Shown one piece after another: positions 58,827-64,000 of a DNA stretch of 64,000 bases. The position numbers were made by a program, and so were the translations under genes. Where the stretch lies: contig JAMPIQ010000005.1 in assembly GCA_024699855.1 (NCBI GenBank), positions 62,001 through 126,000 of the forward strand, in the 5' to 3' direction. Below the pieces are notes generated by a model. It was not told the origin of the DNA. It did no database searches and saw only the letters and a list, made by a program, of their open reading frames with translations. The DNA is from Aphelenchoides besseyi. Its lineage: Eukaryota > Nematoda > Chromadorea > Rhabditida > Aphelenchoididae. The first letter of the stretch is position 1. Each line of letters begins with the position of its first letter.

Positions 58827-59066
58827 CTAGCCAATTTCTGATTTCAAGTGATCGTAAGCGTGGAAGATTGATTGCTGTGTGGGTTTCATTCGAGCGATGT
58901 ATTCGTCCAAAGTCATTCGACTCCTCAAGTTACTCTCAAACCAAAACATATGGACGAGACCTTCAGCTGCCAGTGGATGGTCCACAGCATTGACCATTTC
59001 ATTAACGACTAGTTCTTTAAAGTAGTCATTCAACGTCGTTCTGTTTATTTTTGTAACCAACTCCAT
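58827..59066 (-). pseudogene. Probable Hsp90-family fragment (middle domain)
   Basis: A minus-strand frame from ATG 59066 to TAG 58827, 79 codons. The part NAVDHPLAAEGLVHMFWFES, then LRSRMTLDEYIARMKPTQQS and IFHAYDHL, resembles the Hsp90/GRP94/TRAP1 middle-domain segment of the form I-D-x-x-N-R-x-L-x-x-L-L-R-(F/Y)-x-S-S ... T-S-L-x-x-Y-x-x-R-M-K-x-x-Q-x-x-I-Y. No other Hsp90 part (ATPase domain, client loop, C-terminus) is found around it, so it looks like an isolated remnant or captured exon. The upstream frame (59278-59045) does not match Hsp90. The similarity was judged from memory of the family and needs a search. Confidence 0.4.
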
Positions 59067-59545
59067 AGATTCTCTTGTCGATTTATAATAATATGTCTAA
59101 TCGTTCTCTTGTTTTCAATATGACGGTCGAATTCAGAAACGATTGCAACTTTTACATGTCTTTTATTCTCCCATCCATTAGTTTTTGGACTACGAAACCA
59201 ACGGTCTATCGATCTATCTGTGGAAAGCCGATTGACAGTGAAAGCTTTGATGTGCTGCTGGGCGTTTAGCGGCTTCAATTAGCAAAGAAAAATGTCACAA
59301 CCTCTTTGCGCAATCTTCGAACGTATGTTTTGTTAACCAAAAATACAATTACAACTGGTTTTCCATTTTAGCTTAACATGGGATTATGGTCATGCGTATC
59401 GAACACACTGGTCGAACATTTTCGAAAAATCAACGATGAAAAAATGCTAATTACGATGCTAACATATGGAGTCACGTAGCAGCGCGGTAAGATAAGCTTT
59501 TATATGCAGCTTACCAAACTATCTTGCAGGACCGCAACCATCGAA

Positions 59546-59824
59546 ATGGCATTCCTTTTTAAAGACACAAGGTTCCCGTATCGACCGACTTCTTACTTGT
59601 ACAAATTCAAATTCGACGAGGATTTGGTCGAAGTGAAGACAATTGTGGGCGAGTTTGACAATGCCGATCACGAATACGCGGAGTTAATCAAATGTCCCAT
59701 TGAATTTGGTCGCGAAATACTATTCGAGGTCGACAAATCTGATAAACGCTATGCAGCTCTTCAAACCTGTGACGTGGCAGATCGTTATAAGTACCTTTTT
59801 GACTCGTCAGGCCCGAACATGTAG
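59546..59824 (+). CDS. Small protein of unknown family
   Basis: ATG at 59546 opens 92 codons (MAFLFKDTRFPYRPTSYLYK, then KFDEDLVEVKTIVGEFDNAD, KCPIEFGREILFEVDKSDKR, ending FDSSGPNM) to TAG at 59822-59824. A splice acceptor (TCTTGCAG) just upstream and a GTAAGA donor near 59,489 allow an earlier exon (ANIWSHVAART) but no start codon is found for it. Alternating charged and hydrophobic residues suggest a compact beta-rich fold. It has about the same size and position relation as the EssD-like genes to its right but no shared motif. Confidence 0.4.
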   Translation: MAFLFKDTRFPYRPTSYLYKFKFDEDLVEVKTIVGEFDNADHEYAELIKCPIEFGREILFEVDKSDKRYAALQTCDVADRYKYLFDSSGPNM

Positions 59825-60746
59825 TTGCAGTTTCCTAAATAAAAGTTTAGTTATGTAGCAATCGGTTTGTATTTTGATTTGTTCATGAAGCGTTTGAAGA
59901 TTCTTAGTTTTAAGCTAACTCATCTTTTACTCGTAACTGTTGCTTTCTGCGAACAGAACGCTTGCGAGTTGTTTTCTTTTGTCGCTCTTTTTGGAATGTT
60001 GCTTTTTGATGACCATCTAGAAAACTCATTATGGGGCTTGTGTTTTCGATGCACTCTTAGCTCTTGCGTTTAACTAAAGATTTTTGGATCCTGCAATGTT
60101 ACACATCAATCAACACGAAACAACGGGAGAATCACAAAGGTGTAATGGCTTTTATTATAAGAACCAGACACGAATGTGATTTCAATTGCATGACCGAAGA
60201 AGTAAAAGTTATGATTGAAAGCTTTTCGAACAATTGCTCTAGACTAAAGTAGCGACTATTTTGTGCAGAAGATGTTCGAATTAATGCTTATTATCGAAAC
60301 AAAACGGTTTAAGTTGTACGTCGTTTTGGTCGACTTGTTAAGTTTTGGTTGAAGCAGAATTTTGATTTTTTCAGGTATTTGAAAGACAGTTGCCTTTCAG
60401 TTGATGCGTTTGAATGTCGTCTGATACAAGCTAGTAGCTAATTCTATTCGTTCTTGTGTTTATCCAGCAGTTTTCAAGAATTTCTGTATCTTATCAAACA
60501 AAGCAAATGAACCGAAAAAGAAAGATTTGAACACAAATGTCGATCGAGGTCTCGAATTTCTTTCGATTCAATCGATTTGTCTCACAATAGTTGTATTCAT
60601 TTGACGGGTTTAACAGCCATCAATTAAGTTCGTGAGAATTTCGATTGAAGTTTTTATCCCTTTCATCTTGTGATTCCTAAATGTTTATCCACTTTTTTAA
60701 AATTAATTAACAAGTTAAGGTTGTAGATGTCAAGTTCATTTGGAAA
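59825..60746. other. Region upstream of the nuclease-fold array
   Basis: About 920 bases. Small plus-strand frames (59867-60073, 60064-60252) have no support. It should hold the copy 1 promoter; the sequence before copy 1 differs from that before copies 2 and 3. Confidence 0.4.
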
Positions 60747-61318
60747 ATGGCGACCATTTTGCCGATCATCGAGAAGATTCGCGATGGATGCAGCTTCAGA
60801 ACTGCACTTGTACAACATACGAGTATTCTGCATAATTATAAGTGTGAATTGGATATTTTTGACCAAATAGTCTACGTCAGCGCCGAAGTTTATCCTGACT
60901 GCTTAGACCGTGACTTAGATATTACAGAGTGTTCTGCTAGGTCCATTAGCATTAATAGCGATCCGGGTGATATGGCCTTGCAATTGATTAGCAAACGATT
61001 AGGAGGTCCCGAACACCTTCTCAACTTTATTCCATTGAATAAAAAGGTGAGTACGAAGTTGTATTCTTTTGCATTTGCTTGTTTCAGATTGACATGACTG
61101 CGTGGAAGGAGAATGAAATGAAGATCTACGAACACTTGAAGAAAGGAGGTAATCGACACGCACTCATGACCTTCGCAATTGAATACGACGATGAAAGCGA
61201 GTATATAATGCTGCGACCAATCAAGTTCTACTATCACTTTGCGTTGTACGAGAACAGAGAAATAGTTGGAAGCGTTATGGAAGGCGCGATCGATAACCCG
61301 AGTTCAAAAGAGCTATGA
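60747..61318 (+). CDS. EssD-like (DNA/RNA non-specific endonuclease fold) protein, array copy 1
   Basis: Two exons, 60747-61046 and 61088-61318, join across a 41-base GT-AG intron to give 176 residues. The core ISINSDPGDMALQLISKRLG, then GPEHLLNFIPLNKKIDMTAW and KENEMKIYEHLKKGG, has the shape of the NS_2/EssD-like nuclease domain: DxG-H-hhxxRhGG, then N-h-h-P-Q-N ... N-R-x-x-W ... E. The expected catalytic His directly after D-P-G is absent, replaced by an Asp and extra residues (DMALQ); the usual PQN is PLN and the NR before the Trp is DMTA. The fold may be kept with activity lost. No signal peptide is seen (MATILPIIEKIRDG). Function is unknown. Confidence 0.6.
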
Positions 61319-62264
61319 ATTATCAAACAAACTGTTTCTGCTATTGCTTGTACATAAATTGCTTTGAATAAACTTGCAACTTCGTTTTCAGTACTGACTA
61401 CAACCACTGATGGTATCAATTGAGCTTAGAACCTCAATATGCAGAACTTGGATTCTGGCTGTTGAGACGACTAACGTTTGAAGCAATCAGAATGCTAACA
61501 AGCTTATGGACATCAAACTCAAAGGTTGATAGCACGAAGACAGCGAATTGAACTTCTTTCTCGTGTGAAGCCTCAAAATTGGAATCTCACCGACTATTCC
61601 ATTACGCGTAAGTTTGTTTGTTGTCATCAGAACTTGAGTAATTTGTCTTCTAAGCTTTTGAACAAAACAGAAACCTTTTAGAATGACATTCCAAAAGCCG
61701 TCTAGCAAAATGGTTACTGACATAAGCAACGAGTTTGTTTCCACGTCTTTCACAAACGAGAAGAACTGAAAGGCTGTGGACGTGAAATTTTAATCTGAAA
61801 GTCTCCAGTAAACATCGGATCAATTTTTCGTGTGCAAACCGATTACTAGTTGGCGTGGAAAGCAGCTCAATCGGTTAAAGACTTGATGTTGGAAAAAAAC
61901 TAATGACTCAATGAGCTTTTGAACACGAGAATCCGAAATCGATTTCGGTATTTCGCTGCACGCTTATTTTTCTCGGCTGCCGCGTGAGTACTTTTCGTTC
62001 GAATTTTTGCTCTTATCAAGTGGATTTGACGATTTCCGTTGAGTTTTCGGCTTCGAAAATCCGAGCGGGTGAGTAAGAGCTGATCTGAAGATAATCGAAC
62101 ATTCTGGGGCGCACGTTTTCACGTGAAAGCACTTCGGTTATCTTATAACTTTGTGTTTCAATTTTAATATCAGAAAATAAAACCGCGTTTCTTTACTGAC
62201 TTCTTCGTTACATTGACTTGAGATTTTTGATTGCAGATCTTGAAACTCAGTTGGAGATGTCGTT
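60755..62264 (+). repeat. Tandem 1.51-kb unit, copy 1
   Basis: A unit of 1,510 bases containing the EssD-like gene body (from its second codon on), its 3' flank, and a segment (about 62,160-62,264) that serves as the 5' region of the next copy. Identity with copy 2 looks complete except for a 4-base insertion and two 1-base length changes in A-runs. Confidence 0.95.
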
Positions 62265-62832
62265 CATTTTGCCGATCATCGAGAAGATTCGCGATGGATG
62301 CAGCTTCAGAACTGCACTTGTACAACATACGAGTATTCTGCATAATTATAAGTGTGAATTGGATATTTTTGACCAAATAGTCTACGTCAGCGCCGAAGTT
62401 TATCCTGACTGCTTAGACCGTGACTTAGATATTACAGAGTGTTCTGCTAGGTCCATTAGCATTAATAGCGATCCGGGTGATATGGCCTTGCAATTGATTA
62501 GCAAACGATTAGGAGGTCCCGAACACCTTCTCAACTTTATTCCATTGAATAAAAAGGTGAGTACGAAGTTGTATTCTTTTGCATTTGCTTGTTTCAGATT
62601 GACATGACTGCGTGGAAGGAGAATGAAATGAAGATCTACGAACACTTGAAGAAAGAAAGGAGGTAATCGACACGCACTCATGACCTTCGCAATTGAATAC
62701 GACGATGAAAGCGAGTATATAATGCTGCGACCAATCAAGTTCTACTATCACTTTGCGTTGTACGAGAACAGAGAAATAGTTGGAAGCGTTATGGAAGGCG
62801 CGATCGATAACCCGAGTTCAAAAGAGCTATGA
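62257..62832 (+). pseudogene. EssD-like gene, array copy 2, frameshifted
   Basis: Starts MSFILPIIEK at 62257. Exon 1 (to 62556) is otherwise identical to copy 1. In exon 2 a 4-base insertion in the AAGAAAGAAAGG run (about 62649-62660) changes the frame, so translation ends at TAA 62664-62666 after EHLKKERR, losing about 50 C-terminal residues. A TTGCAG acceptor 20 bases before the ATG may mark a 5' UTR splice. Without the C-terminal strands the fold is unlikely to be complete. Confidence 0.7.
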
Positions 62833-63776
62833 ATTATCAAACAAACTGTTTCTGCTATTGCTTGTACATAAATTGCTTTGAATAAACTTGCAACTTCGTT
62901 TTCAGTACTGACTACAACCACTGATGGTATCAATTGAGCTTAGAACCTCAATATGCAGAACTTGGATTCTGGCTGTTGAGACGACTAACGTTTGAAGCAA
63001 TCAGAATGCTAACAAGCTTATGGACATCAAACTCAAAGGTTGATAGCACGAAGACAGCGAATTGAACTTCTTTCTCGTGTGAAGCCTCAAAATTGGAATC
63101 TCACCGACTATTCCATTACGCGTAAGTTTGTTTGTTGTCATCAGAACTTGAGTAATTTGTCTTCTAAGCTTTTGAACAAAACAGAAACCTTTTAGAATGA
63201 CATTCCAAAAGCCGTCTAGCAAAATGGTTACTGACATAAGCAACGAGTTTGTTTCCACGTCTTTCACAAACGAGAAGAACTGAAAGGCTGTGGACGTGAA
63301 ATTTTAATCTGAAAGTCTCCAGTAAACATCGGATCAATTTTTCGTGTGCAACCGATTACTAGTTGGCGTGGAAAGCAGCTCAATCGGTTAAAGACTTGAT
63401 GTTGGAAAAAACTAATGACTCAATGAGCTTTTGAACACGAGAATCCGAAATCGATTTCGGTATTTCGCTGCACGCTTATTTTTCTCGGCTGCCGCGTGAG
63501 TACTTTTCGTTCGAATTTTTGCTCTTATCAAGTGGATTTGACGATTTCCGTTGAGTTTTCGGCTTCGAAAATCCGAGCGGGTGAGTAAGAGCTGATCTGA
63601 AGATAATCGAACATTCTGGGGCGCACGTTTTCACGTGAAAGCACTTCGGTTATCTTATAACTTTGTGTTTCAATTTTAATATCAGAAAATAAAACCGCGT
63701 TTCTTTACTGACTTCTTCGTTACATTGACTTGAGATTTTTGATTGCAGATCTTGAAACTCAGTTGGAGATGTCGTT
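62265..63776 (+). repeat. Tandem 1.51-kb unit, copy 2
   Basis: 1,512 bases: +4 from the insertion in exon 2 and -1 twice (GTGCAAACC to GTGCAACC near 63,349; an A7 run to A6 near 63,411). Otherwise the same as copy 1 by eye. Confidence 0.95.
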
Positions 63777-64000
63777 CATTTTGCCGATCATCGAGAAGAT
63801 TCGCGATGGATGCAGCTTCAGAACTGCACTTGTACAACATACGAGTATTCTGCATAATTATAAGTGTGAATTGGATATTTTTGACCAAATAGTCTACGTC
63901 AGCGCCGAAGTTTATCCTGACTGCTTAGACCGTGACTTAGATATTACAGAGTGTTCTGCTAGGTCCATTAGCATTAATAGCGATCCGGGTGATATGGCCT
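63769..64000 (+). CDS. EssD-like gene, array copy 3, cut by window edge
   Basis: ATG at 63769 (MSFILPIIEK as in copy 2). The frame stays open and identical to the other copies up to the window end, within the GDMA codons. Whether it has the frameshift of copy 2 cannot be seen here. Confidence 0.6.
   Translation, partial: MSFILPIIEKIRDGCSFRTALVQHTSILHNYKCELDIFDQIVYVSAEVYPDCLDRDLDITECSARSISINSDPGDMA
63777..64000 (+). repeat. Tandem 1.51-kb unit, copy 3 (partial)
   Basis: The first 224 bases of a third unit, identical by eye to the starts of units 1 and 2. The array continues beyond the window. Confidence 0.95.

Noticed and set aside
58567..58830. 87-codon plus-strand frame after DDX52
   Set aside because: No family, no introns and no promoter evidence; it overlaps the end of the Hsp90-like fragment on the other strand.
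61487..61753. 88-codon minus-strand frame repeated in each 1.51-kb unit
   Set aside because: It recurs only because the unit is duplicated; no motif, no splice signals and no start context supporting a gene.
60747..64000. A prokaryotic-type toxin/immunity cassette inserted in the genome
   Set aside because: The genes have spliceosomal introns, lack the catalytic His and show no adjacent bacterial genes. If ever transferred, they are long adapted; the local repeats are simple tandem duplications.

Overview
This window is animal nuclear DNA, not bacterial or viral. Genes are dense, on both strands, and cut by many very short introns (about 40-60 bases, GT...TTTCAG). The proteins are animal-specific (TAF1, TIMELESS, AP-2, ICA69, Regnase, an LRP-type receptor, TPPP). 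A small MSP-domain protein with a Lys/Glu tail and the intron style fit a compact-genome nematode best, but this is an inference. No bacterial operon, CRISPR array, rRNA or transposase gene was recognised. tRNAs were not searched systematically.

Layout. 1-9,000: an unrecognised partial exon, WDR11, a secreted Cys-rich protein (all minus), EME1 (plus), and a minus reading frame broken by three in-frame TAA codons. 9,000-18,200: OSTF1, ribosomal protein eL13, TPPP, ICA69, a CFAP97-like protein, an ankyrin protein and an MSP-domain protein. 18,200-26,000: a gene-poor stretch, then an AP-2 transcription factor, a hormone-sensitive lipase, and a shortened second AP-2 gene keeping only the dimerisation half. 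26,900-30,700: TIMELESS. 30,700-33,000: gene-poor, with two weak candidates. 33,000-44,800: TAF1, Regnase and AFG1 ATPase (all minus), then a membrane-anchored YccV/HspQ-like protein (plus). 45,000-58,500: a secreted Ig protein, an LRP-type receptor without LDL-receptor class A modules, a CUB protein, GINS subunit PSF1 and the DEAD-box helicase DDX52/ROK1. 58,500-64,000: a probable Hsp90-family fragment, an unknown ORF, and a head-to-tail array of a 1.51-kb unit carrying an EssD-like nuclease-fold gene, cut off by the window edge.

The genes do not form one pathway. Several serve genome maintenance and expression: EME1 (junction cleavage), TIMELESS (fork protection), PSF1 (CMG helicase), TAF1 (TFIID), Regnase (mRNA decay), DDX52 and eL13 (ribosome). 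Several neighbours are divergent over 80-180 bases and probably share promoters: CFAP97/ankyrin, AFG1/YccV, PSF1/DDX52.

Most unusual: (1) the near-identical nuclease-fold array, where the expected catalytic His is replaced, copies 2 and 3 have a different 5' end from copy 1, and copy 2 is frameshifted; (2) the HSH-only AP-2 paralogue; (3) an AFG1 intron splitting the Walker A codons with a TG instead of AG acceptor; (4) the LRP-type receptor without LDLa modules or an NPxY tail motif. Exon joins were made by eye from splice consensus and protein family knowledge, so exact boundaries are provisional.
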